Origin: Desulfovibrio sp.
GTDB lineage: Bacteria > Desulfobacterota > Desulfovibrionia > Desulfovibrionales > Desulfovibrionaceae
Direction of reading: 5' to 3'
DNA: 64,000 nt
Assembly (NCBI GenBank): GCA_017528345.1
Contig: JAFXOX010000034.1
Coordinates: forward strand, 1 to 64,000
The number at the start of each line of letters is the position of its first letter. Positions within the stretch are counted from its first letter, which is position 1. The translations under genes and the position numbers were made by a program. Shown one piece after another: positions 25,908 through 34,182 of the stretch. Under the pieces are notes generated by a model. It made no database searches, had not been told where the DNA came from, and worked only from the letters and a program-made list of their open reading frames with translations.

Positions 25908-26073
25908 CAGGCATTGCCTTTTGTACCAGCTCATAAAGCAGACTCTTGGCAAACGCGCCGTCAAACAAGACCGAAAGGCACAGGGATATAAGGCGCACCT
26001 CACGAAAGCTTGTTCCTTTTAGGCTGGAGTACACGGATTTTCCATAGGACGTTTGCCGTACAGAAATCATCAC
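25891..26073 (-). CDS. Small hypothetical protein
   Basis: 60 codons, ATG preceded at 4 bases by a G7 stretch that could act as ribosome site. Sequence MMISVRQTSYGKSVYSSL, then REVRLISLCLSVLFDGAFAK; no family recognised. Its end overlaps the 3' end of the NIF3-like gene by 17 bases on the opposite strand. Weakly supported. Confidence 0.22.
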   Translation of the reverse strand: MMISVRQTSYGKSVYSSLKGTSFREVRLISLCLSVLFDGAFAKSLLYELVQKAMPATSLS

Positions 26074-26117
26074 GCCCCCCCAAGCTGAAAAAACAAAGAT
26101 GCCAAGTATGATATGCT

Positions 26118-26150
26118 GTCAATCCCCGTGTCTTGCGCACGGGTTTTGAC
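26118..26150 (+). terminator. Terminator-like hairpin
   Basis: CCCGTG (26125-26130) pairs with CACGGG (26138-26143), extended by outer GTCAA/TTGAC arms and followed by TTTT within the right arm. Ends the transport/lyase block before the MoeA-like gene. The remaining 26151-26361 shows no gene. Confidence 0.5.
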
Positions 26151-26361
26151 GGCGTGCTGAATACGGGAAAATCAGCCTTCTACTTGATAAATGTACGATT
26201 TTTAGCTATAGAGAAATAAGTATCCGTAAAGAAGATCATCGACAGAAATATAGGCATATGCAGAAGAAGCGATGGTGTTTGGGAGACCATCAACACCGTA
26301 TGTTGCCCCAAGCCTCCGGAAGCCACGCAATTTTCTGAAACAAGCCAGGAAACCTGAAACA

Positions 26362-27402
26362 ATGTCTTCATTAGCGCTCAAGACAATCCCAGTACGGGAC
26401 GCCGTTGGCTGTGTCCTTCCCCATGATATCACGCGCATTGTCCCAGGCCAAAGCAAAGGGCCGCTTTTCCGCAAAGGGCATATCATCCGTGAAGAAGATA
26501 TCCCGGCCCTCCTTGATGTTGGCAAAGAACATATCTATGTTTTTTCACTGAGCGATGGTTTTGTGCACGAAGACGACGCGGCAAAGCGCCTGGTGCAGAA
26601 GCTTGCAGGCAACAATCTCGAAACGACTGAGCCTAAGGAAGGACGCAGTGATCTGCGCGCAACGTGCAGTGGCCTGCTCTGTGTCGATGTGGAACTGCTC
26701 AATGCCGTCAACAGCCTTGGCGAAATCACCTGTGCAAGCCTCCACAATCTTCTTCCCGTAAGTCAGGGGCAGATTGTGGCCGGGACCCGCATTGTGCCGC
26801 TTGTTATTGAAGAGGCGAAACTGCAGGCTTTTGAGAAGCTTGTCACCAAGCCGGTTATCGAGGTGCTTCCTCTCGCTGCCAAAAAAGTCGGCCTTGTTTC
26901 CACAGGCAGCGAAATTGCCCACGGCCGCATTACCGATGCTTTTGGGCCTGTGCTGCGCAAAAAATTTGCACTGCTTGGTTCGGAAATCCTCGATCAACGC
27001 TTTCCAGGTGATGACATTGCCTCTATTGCTCAGGCCATTGTCAGTTTTGCCAATGCGGGCGCTGAAATGATCTGTGTCACGGGCGGCATGTCGGTTGATC
27101 CCGACGATAATTCCCCCAAAGCCATTCGCGAGGCCGGGGCAGAGATTATCTGTTATGGGGCACCTGTCTATCCAGGGGCCATGTTTCTCCTTGCCTGGCT
27201 CAACGGCAAAGCAGGCCGCATTCCCGTTCTTGGTCTGCCAGGCTGTGTCATGTACCACAAGGCAAGCATTTTCGACATCATTGTGCCAAGACTTTTGGCA
27301 GGCCTTGAGGTGACTCGAGAAGACATCGTGGCCCTTGGCCACGGCGGTTTCTGCGCCCAGTGCGCCAACTGTCGCTATCCACTCTGTTCATTCGGCAAAT
27401 AG
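26362..27402 (+). CDS. Molybdopterin-binding (MoeA-like) protein with Cys-rich tail
   Basis: 346 residues. N-terminal MoeA-like region (IPVRDAVGCVLPHDITRIVPG, FRKGHIIREEDIPALLDVG), then a MoCF-biosynthesis fold: KKVGLVSTGSEIAHGRITDAFGPVLR, VTGGMSVDPDDNSPKAI, LGLPGCVMYHKASIFDIIVPRLL. Such proteins bind molybdopterin and often sit beside molybdenum hydroxylases. The tail CAQCANCRYPLCSFGK carries four Cys and probably binds a metal or cluster; classical MoeA lacks it. ATG 26362 chosen; the upstream 30 codons are unlike the family. It precedes mop by 250 bases and likely assists insertion or modification of its cofactor. Confidence 0.85.
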   Translation: MSSLALKTIPVRDAVGCVLPHDITRIVPGQSKGPLFRKGHIIREEDIPALLDVGKEHIYVFSLSDGFVHEDDAAKRLVQKLAGNNLETTEPKEGRSDLRATCSGLLCVDVELLNAVNSLGEITCASLHNLLPVSQGQIVAGTRIVPLVIEEAKLQAFEKLVTKPVIEVLPLAAKKVGLVSTGSEIAHGRITDAFGPVLRKKFALLGSEILDQRFPGDDIASIAQAIVSFANAGAEMICVTGGMSVDPDDNSPKAIREAGAEIICYGAPVYPGAMFLLAWLNGKAGRIPVLGLPGCVMYHKASIFDIIVPRLLAGLEVTREDIVALGHGGFCAQCANCRYPLCSFGK

Positions 27403-27582
27403 CCAATATCTTTTCCCCGCTGATGCGGCCAAAATCACTTTTCACCGCATACCTCACAACTCATCAGACCCAAGCAAGCAACAAACCAGTTTTTGTTTCT
27501 CAAGGTGCCATTCCCAGGAGCATGGGACAATACGAAGCCGTCTGCAGAGCCTGTCGACGGTGGTCAGCAAACAGGAAAAACA

Positions 27583-27656
27583 ACGGAGGCAGCGTTTCCG
27601 CCCCGGCACAAGTCCAAAAAGCCAATGCGGGGTTTCTGCGCTGAAAAATCGCCATG
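27583..27656 (+). repeat. Dispersed leader element, copy 3 (upstream of mop)
   Basis: Starts ACGGAGGCAGCGTTTCCG and ends GCTGAAAAATCGCCATG, the ATG being the mop start. Read in the shared frame it gives TEAAFPPRHKSKKPMRGFCAEKSP and then a stop overlapping the mop ATG. Four codons longer than copies 1 and 2; the initial ATG is replaced by ACG. The 27403-27582 stretch before it has a CCGTC/GACGG hairpin and no gene. Confidence 0.6.
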
Positions 27657-30377
27657 AACACAAAAACTCTCGTCGTCAACGGCCAAGCAAGGCGTGTCCT
27701 CTGTCAGGGCTCAGATACCCTGGCCGATGTCTTGCGCAACCAGCTGCAGGTCACAAGCGTTAAAATCGGCTGCGGCAAAGGGCAGTGCGGTGCCTGCACG
27801 GTCATTCTCGATGGCAAGGTGACGCGCTCATGTATCGTCAAAATGGATCGTGTGCCTGACCAGGCCTCCGTCACAACAGTGGAAGGTGTCGGCACAGCCA
27901 AGGCTCTGCATCCTCTGCAGAAGGCCTGGATCTTCCACGGTGCTGCCCAGTGCGGTTTCTGCACCCCAGGCTTCATTGTCTCAGCCAAAGCGCTGCTCGA
28001 TGAAAATCCCAATCCCAGCCGCAAAGATGTCCGTGACTGGTTCCAGAAACACCACAATATCTGTCGCTGCACAGGCTACAAGCCCCTTGTGGATGCCGTC
28101 ATGGATGCCGCTGCTGTCCTGCGCGGTGAAAAAACCGAAGACGACATCACTTATCATGAACCGGCTGACGGCCGTGTCTTTGGCACTTCACGCCCAAGGC
28201 CCAGTGCGGTTGCCAAGGTCACTGGTGCGGCAGAATTTGGTGCCGACGCAGCCGTTCACCTGCCGCCCGACACCCTGCACCTGGCCATTGCCCAGGCCAA
28301 GGTGAGCCACGCCAATATTTTGGGCATTGACACCTCCGAAGCCGAAAAAATGCCCGGTGTCTTCCGCGTGCTGACCCATAAGGACGTCAAGGGCAAGAAC
28401 CGCATCACCGGCCTGATCACCTTCGCCAGCAATAAGGGTGACGGCTGGGAGCGTCCCATTTTGAACGACAAAAAGGTCTTCCAGTACGGTGATGCCCTGG
28501 CCATTGTCTGTGCCGACACCGAAGCTCATGCCCGCGAAGCTGCAGAAAAGGTCAAATTTGATCTTGAGCGTCTGCCTGAGTATATGAGCGCCCCCGAGGC
28601 CATGGCTGCTGACGCCATTGAAATCCATCCCGGCACCCCCAATGTCTACTACGATCAGCTTGAAGAAAAGGGCGAAGACACAGCCCCCTTCTTCAATGAT
28701 CCGCAAAACGTCGTTGTTGAGGGCAGCTACTATACCCAGCGTCAGCCTCATCTTCCCATCGAGCCTGACGTGGGCTACGGCTACATCAACGATCAGGGTC
28801 AGGTGGTTATTCACTCCAAATCCATTGGTCTGCACCTGCACGCGCTGATGATTGCCCCTGGTCTTGGGCTGGAATTCCCCAAAGATCTTGTTATGGTGCA
28901 GAATACCGCAGGCGGCACCTTTGGCTATAAATTCAGTCCGACCATGGAAGCCCTGATTGGCGTGGCCGTCATGGCCACAGGCCGTCCCTGCCATCTGCGC
29001 TACAACTACGAACAGCAGCAGAACTATACCGGTAAGCGCTCGCCCTTCTGGACCACCATGCGCTATGCGGCCAATAAAGAAGGCAAGATCCTGGCCATGG
29101 AGACCGACTGGAGCGTCGATCATGGTCCCTATTCAGAATTCGGTGATCTTCTGACCCTGCGTGGCGCTCAGTATATTGGTGCTGGCTATGGCATCGCCAA
29201 TATCCGTGGTCACGGCCGCACAGTTGCCACCAACCATTGCTGGGGCGCAGCCTTCCGCGGCTATGGTGCACCTGAAGCCGAATTCCCATCTGAAGTGCTC
29301 ATGGACGAACTGGCTGAAAAGCTGGGCATGGATCCCTTTGATCTGCGCGAGAAAAACTGCTACCGCGAGGGCGACACAACGCCCACAGGTCAAACGCCTG
29401 AAGTCCTCAGCCTGCCTGAGATGTTCAAGGCCATGCGTCCCTATTACGAAGATGCCAAAAAGCGCGTTAAGGCCAATTCCACCAAGGACATCAAACGCGG
29501 TGTCGGTGTGGCGCTGGGCGTCTACGGTGCCGGTCTTGACGGCCCGGATACGTCCGAGGCCTGGGTGGAACTCAATGCCGACGGTTCTGTAACAGTGGGC
29601 AATTCCTGGGAAGATCACGGTCAGGGTGCTGATGCCGGAACCCTGGGCACAGCCCATGAAGCGCTGCGTCCTTTGGGCATTACCCCGGACAAGATTCACC
29701 TTGTGATGAACGATACGAGCAAGACCCCCAATTCCGGTCCTGCGGGCGGCTCACGCTCACAGGTGCTCACAGGCAATGCCACACGTGTCGCCTGCGAACA
29801 GCTCCTCAAGGCCCTGAAAAAGCCTGATGGCAGCTTTGCCAGCTATCAGGAAATGAAGGATGCCGGCAAGCCCCTGCACTACGACGGCAAGTGGACAGCT
29901 CCTGCCAAGGACTGCGACGCCAAGGGCCAGGGTTCACCCTTTGCCTGCTATATGTACGGTCTCTTCCTGGCAGAAGTGGCTGTGGAAGTTGCCACAGGTA
30001 AGACCACTGTCGAAAAGATCGTCTGCGTGGCCGATATCGGCAAAATCAATAACAAGCTCGTGGTTGACGGACAGATCTATGGCGGTATTGCCCAAGGTGT
30101 TGGCCTTGCCCTTTCCGAAGACTATGAGGATCTCAAAAAGCACAGCACCATGGGTGGAGCCGGTATTCCCTCCATTTCCATGATTCCCGACGACATGGAA
30201 ATCGTCTATGTGCAGACGCCGCGCAAGGATGGTCCTTTTGGTGCCTCCGGCGTGGGCGAGATGCCTCTCACAGCACCTCACCCGGCCATCATCAATGCCA
30301 TCTACAATGCCTGCGGTGCGCGTATCCGCCACCTGCCGGCACGTCCTGAAAAGGTCCTTGCGGCCATGCCCAAGTAA
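27654..30377 (+). CDS. mop: Molybdopterin-dependent aldehyde oxidoreductase
   Basis: 907 residues, the same length as I recall for Desulfovibrio gigas MOP. Oxidises aldehydes to carboxylic acids with water at a Mo-MCD centre, passing electrons through two [2Fe-2S] clusters. Cluster ligands fall at C40, C45, C48, C60 and C100, C103, C137, C139, and the active-site Glu in FGASGVGEMPLTAP is E869; all coincide with D. gigas numbering as I remember it. The N-terminal 2Fe-2S and helical domains are fused to the two large Mo domains (GGTFGYKFSP, AFRGYGAPEAEFP). No FAD domain. The ribosome site is weak and the leader element ends at the ATG. A strong hairpin and a large accessory operon follow. Confidence 0.97.
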   Translation: MNTKTLVVNGQARRVLCQGSDTLADVLRNQLQVTSVKIGCGKGQCGACTVILDGKVTRSCIVKMDRVPDQASVTTVEGVGTAKALHPLQKAWIFHGAAQCGFCTPGFIVSAKALLDENPNPSRKDVRDWFQKHHNICRCTGYKPLVDAVMDAAAVLRGEKTEDDITYHEPADGRVFGTSRPRPSAVAKVTGAAEFGADAAVHLPPDTLHLAIAQAKVSHANILGIDTSEAEKMPGVFRVLTHKDVKGKNRITGLITFASNKGDGWERPILNDKKVFQYGDALAIVCADTEAHAREAAEKVKFDLERLPEYMSAPEAMAADAIEIHPGTPNVYYDQLEEKGEDTAPFFNDPQNVVVEGSYYTQRQPHLPIEPDVGYGYINDQGQVVIHSKSIGLHLHALMIAPGLGLEFPKDLVMVQNTAGGTFGYKFSPTMEALIGVAVMATGRPCHLRYNYEQQQNYTGKRSPFWTTMRYAANKEGKILAMETDWSVDHGPYSEFGDLLTLRGAQYIGAGYGIANIRGHGRTVATNHCWGAAFRGYGAPEAEFPSEVLMDELAEKLGMDPFDLREKNCYREGDTTPTGQTPEVLSLPEMFKAMRPYYEDAKKRVKANSTKDIKRGVGVALGVYGAGLDGPDTSEAWVELNADGSVTVGNSWEDHGQGADAGTLGTAHEALRPLGITPDKIHLVMNDTSKTPNSGPAGGSRSQVLTGNATRVACEQLLKALKKPDGSFASYQEMKDAGKPLHYDGKWTAPAKDCDAKGQGSPFACYMYGLFLAEVAVEVATGKTTVEKIVCVADIGKINNKLVVDGQIYGGIAQGVGLALSEDYEDLKKHSTMGGAGIPSISMIPDDMEIVYVQTPRKDGPFGASGVGEMPLTAPHPAIINAIYNACGARIRHLPARPEKVLAAMPK

Positions 30378-30392
30378 ACACGTCTCATTCAG

Positions 30393-30420
30393 CCCCCCGC
30401 TTCTTTATGGAAGCGGGGGG
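30393..30420 (+). promoter_or_regulatory. GC-rich intercistronic hairpin after mop
   Basis: CCCCCCGCTTC (30393-30403) pairs with GAAGCGGGGGG (30410-30420), 11 pairs, loop TTTATG. No T-tract follows and the next start codon is 15 bases on, so it probably limits transcription or protects the mop mRNA end, giving more Mop than accessory proteins. Confidence 0.75.
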
Positions 30421-30434
30421 CAAGCGAGGACAGC

Positions 30435-32813
30435 ATGCTCTCCCAGGATAGCCTACGCAGCTATGAAGCACGCTGCACACAAGAAAGTCCGCCAGCCTGC
30501 CGGCGATATTGCCCTTTTGATCTCGACGGCCGAAGCCTGATGCGCCTTGTGGCCCAGGGAGACATTGCCGCAGCCCGCACCCTTCTTCTCCGCCATCTTC
30601 CCCTGCCCCACCTGCTCAGCCAGATCTGCGATCACCCCTGTGAAGAGGCCTGTCTGCGCAGAGACTATGGCGGTTCCCTGGCCATTCGGGATATGGCAAG
30701 ATTCTGTCTCGCCTATCCTGTCCCAGAAAAACGCACGCTTCCTCTGCCCCCCAAGCGCCATGCCATGGCTATCTTAGGCTCCGGTCTGACAGCTCTTACC
30801 GCAGCCTGGGATCTTGCCGGCAAAAATTATCCGGTCACTCTCTTTGCCGAAGGAAACGTTGACGATCTCCTCAAAAGCCATCCTCTTTGGCAATCTCAGG
30901 ATGTCAGGGATGCATTGGCCAAAGATCTCGCAAAACTTCTCCAAAAGCAGATTGAGGTGCGTCCCCTTGCGGCCAAACCAGATCTTGCAGAGCTATCCAG
31001 CGCTTTTGACGCAATCCTCATTGACGCCTATGCCCTCGGTGACAGGCTTACCCTGCCAGGGGCCAGCGACATAGACCAGGAAACGCTCCTTTGGCATGAC
31101 AGCATCTGTGTAGCAGGCTGGCTTAGCACAAGCCCCACAGGGCACAGTTATCTTCTGCCCTCCCAGGCGGCATCCCAAGGCCGCATTGCCGCCCAAAGCA
31201 TGGAGCGTCTTGCCCAGGGTCTTTCTCTGACAGCGGAGCGCAAGAAAGATCAGGCACCTCTCCACACAGACCCGGGAAAGGTTGCTCTTGCTGCACGCAT
31301 TGAGCCAAGTGCTGCCACCTACAGCCTTGAAGAGGCGCAAGCTGAAGCTAAGCGCTGCCTTGACTGCCAATGCCTGCGCTGTGTACGTGCCTGCAGCTAT
31401 CTTCAACAGTATCAGGGCTATCCACGCCTCTATGCGCGCCAAATCCACAATAATGCCACCATCGTCAAAGGTCTGCATCAGGCCAATGCCCTGATCAACG
31501 GCTGCACTCTTTGCGGACAATGTGCCGAGCTCTGCCCGGAGCATTTCTCCATGGCTGATCTCTGTCTGGCCGCGCGCGAAGATATGGTTGCCGCAAAACG
31601 CATGCCGGCACGCGCCCATGAATTTGCCCTGGAAGACATGCAAAACGCCTGTGAGAACGCCGTTTTCCTGCCGGACCAGGATGTTTCCAAGCCCTCCTGG
31701 GTCTTTTTCCCGGGCTGCCAGCTTGCCGCAGAGCGCCCAAGCCAGGTGCTTGAGCTCTATGACATTCTGCGCACACAGCTCAACGGTGGCCCCTTGCCTG
31801 GCGTAGCCCTTGCCATTACCTGCTGCGGCATGCCAGCGCACTGGGCAGGCCAAAAAGCGCTCTTTAGCAAGCACATGGAGCGTCTACGCGCCCATTTGGA
31901 AGAGCTCGGCCGCCCTAAGCTTATGACGGCCTGCGCTTCCTGCCTTGCGGCCTTTACCGAAGCGCTTCCGGACTATCCGCTCTGTTCTGTTTGGGAAGTT
32001 TTGGATACTCTCGACATATCTGCGCTTCAGAGCTCTGCAAAAGCACGTTCTGATCTTCCCAAAACCTTTTCCCTGCATGACCCCTGCACGGCAAGTCACA
32101 ATCCTGCCTGGCAAAAAGCCGTGCGCAGCCTTATCCAAAAGACCGGGGCAAGCTTCTGTGAACCTGAGCATTCCGGCACAACAACCTCCTGCTGCGGCTA
32201 TGGCGGTCTTGTGGCCTGTGCCCAGCCTGACACAGCCGATGGACTTGCCAGACAGCGCATAGCTGAGCTCACAGAGCCGGCTCTTGCCTCCTGCATCATC
32301 TGCCGTGACCGCTTTGCTCGCTTGGGCAAAGCCTGCTGGCATATCCTCGATCTGCTTTTGCCGAAGGAGGGAATGTCCGGGGAATGTCTGGGAAGTGGAC
32401 TATCTGAACACAGAACACGGCGTGCCAAACTCAGGCGCGAGGTGCTTGCGCGTATGGGGAAGGAGGAGGGCTACCCCGAAGAAGGCATTGCCCTTGCCAT
32501 TTCCCCTGAGCTCCTTGACGATCTTGAGCGTAGGCATATCCTGCGCAACGATCTCACAGAGGCCGTAGCCTTCGCCGAAGCCCATCAGACCTATTTTCTC
32601 AACAGCGAAAACGGCCACCGTCTTGGGAGCTTTCGCCCGCGCAACGTGACCTTCTGGGTGGAATATAGCCTCGACGAACACGGCTTTGTTCTGCACGCTG
32701 CCTGGTGTCACCGCATGATTGTACCAGGCTCTGGTGGTCGCCCGGCCAATGAGGTCATCGACGAGCAGCAAGCGCTGCAAAAGGATGCGGCAAACGTGGG
32801 AGGTGCCCAATGA
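30435..32813 (+). CDS. Large iron-sulfur flavoprotein-like protein (pyridine nucleotide-disulfide oxidoreductase/dicluster-binding)
   Basis: 792 residues, homologous in architecture to the gene after MOP in Desulfovibrio. Order: a GltD-like N-terminal [4Fe-4S] domain (CTQESPPACRRYCPFDLDG, ICDHPCEEACLR), a degenerate nucleotide-binding fold (AILGSGLTALTAAWDLAG), a dicluster ferredoxin (CLDCQCLRCVRACSYL, CTLCGQCAELCPEHF, about residues 310-380), and two HdrD/GlpC-like CCG regions (FFPGCQ...CCGMP...CASC; HDPCTA...SCCGYGG...CIICRDRF). The last 100 residues are unique to this type and resemble the end of Fe-S/radical proteins (FWVEYSLDEHGFVLHAAWCHRM). It probably takes electrons from Mop or serves as reductase for the maturation steps. 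GAGGA precedes the ATG; its stop overlaps the next start (ATGA). Confidence 0.88.
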   Translation: MLSQDSLRSYEARCTQESPPACRRYCPFDLDGRSLMRLVAQGDIAAARTLLLRHLPLPHLLSQICDHPCEEACLRRDYGGSLAIRDMARFCLAYPVPEKRTLPLPPKRHAMAILGSGLTALTAAWDLAGKNYPVTLFAEGNVDDLLKSHPLWQSQDVRDALAKDLAKLLQKQIEVRPLAAKPDLAELSSAFDAILIDAYALGDRLTLPGASDIDQETLLWHDSICVAGWLSTSPTGHSYLLPSQAASQGRIAAQSMERLAQGLSLTAERKKDQAPLHTDPGKVALAARIEPSAATYSLEEAQAEAKRCLDCQCLRCVRACSYLQQYQGYPRLYARQIHNNATIVKGLHQANALINGCTLCGQCAELCPEHFSMADLCLAAREDMVAAKRMPARAHEFALEDMQNACENAVFLPDQDVSKPSWVFFPGCQLAAERPSQVLELYDILRTQLNGGPLPGVALAITCCGMPAHWAGQKALFSKHMERLRAHLEELGRPKLMTACASCLAAFTEALPDYPLCSVWEVLDTLDISALQSSAKARSDLPKTFSLHDPCTASHNPAWQKAVRSLIQKTGASFCEPEHSGTTTSCCGYGGLVACAQPDTADGLARQRIAELTEPALASCIICRDRFARLGKACWHILDLLLPKEGMSGECLGSGLSEHRTRRAKLRREVLARMGKEEGYPEEGIALAISPELLDDLERRHILRNDLTEAVAFAEAHQTYFLNSENGHRLGSFRPRNVTFWVEYSLDEHGFVLHAAWCHRMIVPGSGGRPANEVIDEQQALQKDAANVGGAQ

Positions 32814-33025
32814 CCATGGCTCCCAACTATGCGCCTGATGAGGGCAGCTGGCTTTGCGCTCACTGCAAGGAGCCTCTTCAGCAGCTGAAAGTGCCTGTCT
32901 TCTACCTCGGCAGCGCCTTTGATGTTCTCCTGCCACGCTGTCCCAAATGTGGCATGACCTTTGTTCCCAAATCTCTGGCCGAAGGCAAAATGCTCGAAGT
33001 CGAAACGCTGCTTGAGGACAAATGA
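32810..33025 (+). CDS. Small two-CxxC redox/zinc-ribbon protein (DVU_1557 family)
   Basis: 71 residues with two knuckles, CAHCKEPL and CPKCGMTF, separated by about 30 residues, as in rubredoxin-like or zinc-ribbon proteins. The C-terminal GKMLEVETLLEDK helix is typical. Starts inside the previous stop (ATGA) and ends overlapping the next start (ATGA). I recall this as the small protein annotated 'redox protein' in Desulfovibrio aldehyde oxidoreductase clusters. Whether it holds Fe or Zn is not decidable here. Confidence 0.8.
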   Translation: MTMAPNYAPDEGSWLCAHCKEPLQQLKVPVFYLGSAFDVLLPRCPKCGMTFVPKSLAEGKMLEVETLLEDK

Positions 33026-33693
33026 AGCAACTTTGGCAAGATACACGCTTTCAGGACATCAGCGGTCATGCGCTGCGACCCGGAGGCCTTGCACTCACAG
33101 AATATGCCCTCAGATACTGCCAAAAGGCGAATCTCCTGCCCAAACAGGGCTATGCTGCCGACATGGGAACAGGCCAAGGGGTAAGCCTGGCACTCATCCA
33201 TACCATTGGTCTCACAGCCATAGGCCTTGACCTCTCCCGCACCTTTGCTCACCAAAGCCGATCCCTTCCCTCTCAGGGCTTGCGCCTCATCGCCGATGTC
33301 TGTAAGCCCCCTCTCGCACAAGGCCGCTTTTGCCTTATTCTCTTTGAATGTGTACTCTCTCTGCTTGAGGATCCAGGCCAGGCGCTCTTCTGGGCCCATG
33401 AACTTCTTACCCCTCAGGGCATCTGTGTCATCAGCGATCTCGTAGGATCCCCGCAAGCCCATGCCTCCTGCCTGGGAGGTGCGCGCAAACGCTGCGACTG
33501 GCAAGATCTTTTTCAAAGCCACAAGCTCTGCGTTCTCCACTATGAGGACAGATCCAAGGCTGTGCGGGAACTTGCGGCAAAACTGTGCTGGTATGGCGCA
33601 GACCTTGCCCAGGGCGCCTGTCTCCCGGCTGTCGGCTACGGTCTTTGGATTTGCGGCCGAAACAACCAGCTCCAAACTCAAGGAAGTGCGTGA
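33022..33693 (+). CDS. trsM: SAM-dependent methyltransferase of the aldehyde oxidoreductase cluster (DVU_1556 family)
   Basis: 223 residues, class I methyltransferase: AADMGTGQGVSLALIHTIG as motif I, GLDLSRTFA as acidic post-II, LIADVCKPPLAQGRFCLILFECVLSLLEDP around motif IV, then LLTPQGICVISDLV. The C-terminal third contains several Cys (RKRCDWQDLF, LCWYGADLAQGACLP). Overlaps both neighbours (ATGA at the start, TGATG at the end), so it is strictly co-expressed with the small redox protein and the Cys-rich protein. Substrate unknown; the pairing with a radical SAM enzyme suggests building or modifying a small molecule or cofactor. Confidence 0.85.
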   Translation: MKQLWQDTRFQDISGHALRPGGLALTEYALRYCQKANLLPKQGYAADMGTGQGVSLALIHTIGLTAIGLDLSRTFAHQSRSLPSQGLRLIADVCKPPLAQGRFCLILFECVLSLLEDPGQALFWAHELLTPQGICVISDLVGSPQAHASCLGGARKRCDWQDLFQSHKLCVLHYEDRSKAVRELAAKLCWYGADLAQGACLPAVGYGLWICGRNNQLQTQGSA

Positions 33694-34142
33694 TGCATCC
33701 TCTGCTGCTTGAACTTCTTCCTCAGATCCGCCAGGGCTACTGCTGCAGCCAACTCTTACTTATCCTTATGCTGCAAACCCTAGGCAAAGACGCACCTGAT
33801 CTGCTCAGGGCAAGCCAGGGCCTCTGCCACGGTCTGGGAGCCTCTAACGGCCCCTGCGGTCTCCTTACAGGCGGAGCCTGCGTCCTCTCTCTTGTCACCG
33901 GCAAAGGCGCAGATAGCGAAAAGGCTCATGCCATGCAGATACCGATCATCAACGATTACGCCACGTGGTTTACGGAACAGACGGCAGCTTTTGGCGGCAC
34001 AGGCTGTGAGGATATTCTCAAAGGCCTCGGAGCCTTTACGCCCGGCAAACGCGATCCCAATCTCCTGGCCTGCGGAGACCTTCTTGCACAATGCTGGGAT
34101 GAGATTTGTCTGTTGCTCAATACCTACGAAATTGAAATCTAA
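33693..34142 (+). CDS. C-GCAxxG-C-C family protein (DVU_1555 family)
   Basis: 149 residues. The true start is ATG 33693, overlapping the methyltransferase stop by one base (TGATG); a longer frame upstream is only overlap. Contains the spaced cysteine pattern of the family: GYCCSQLLL near the N terminus, GLCHGLGASNGPCGLLTGGACVLSLVTG, and FGGTGCEDIL, CGDLLAQCW. Such proteins are small helical redox or metal-binding proteins found beside molybdenum and selenium enzymes. In Desulfovibrio the next gene is the radical SAM protein; here a foreign pseudogene separates them. Confidence 0.85.
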   Translation: MHPLLLELLPQIRQGYCCSQLLLILMLQTLGKDAPDLLRASQGLCHGLGASNGPCGLLTGGACVLSLVTGKGADSEKAHAMQIPIINDYATWFTEQTAAFGGTGCEDILKGLGAFTPGKRDPNLLACGDLLAQCWDEICLLLNTYEIEI

Positions 34143-34182
34143 GTTCCCAAGCCAGTGGAACCCGTAAGAAACACACAGCACT

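Noticed and set aside
26272..26361. Sixth copy of the leader element before the MoeA-like gene
   Set aside because: A GGAAGCCACGCAATTTTCTG stretch is vaguely similar but lacks both conserved blocks at proper spacing.
27403..27653. Possible molybdenum-cofactor riboswitch before mop
   Set aside because: The region is suited by context and has a CCGTC/GACGG hairpin, but I could not match it to the Moco RNA consensus. The conserved part is better explained by the dispersed leader element, which also precedes non-molybdenum genes.
28188..29123. 311-codon minus-strand frame
   Set aside because: Antisense shadow of mop, which matches the D. gigas residue pattern.
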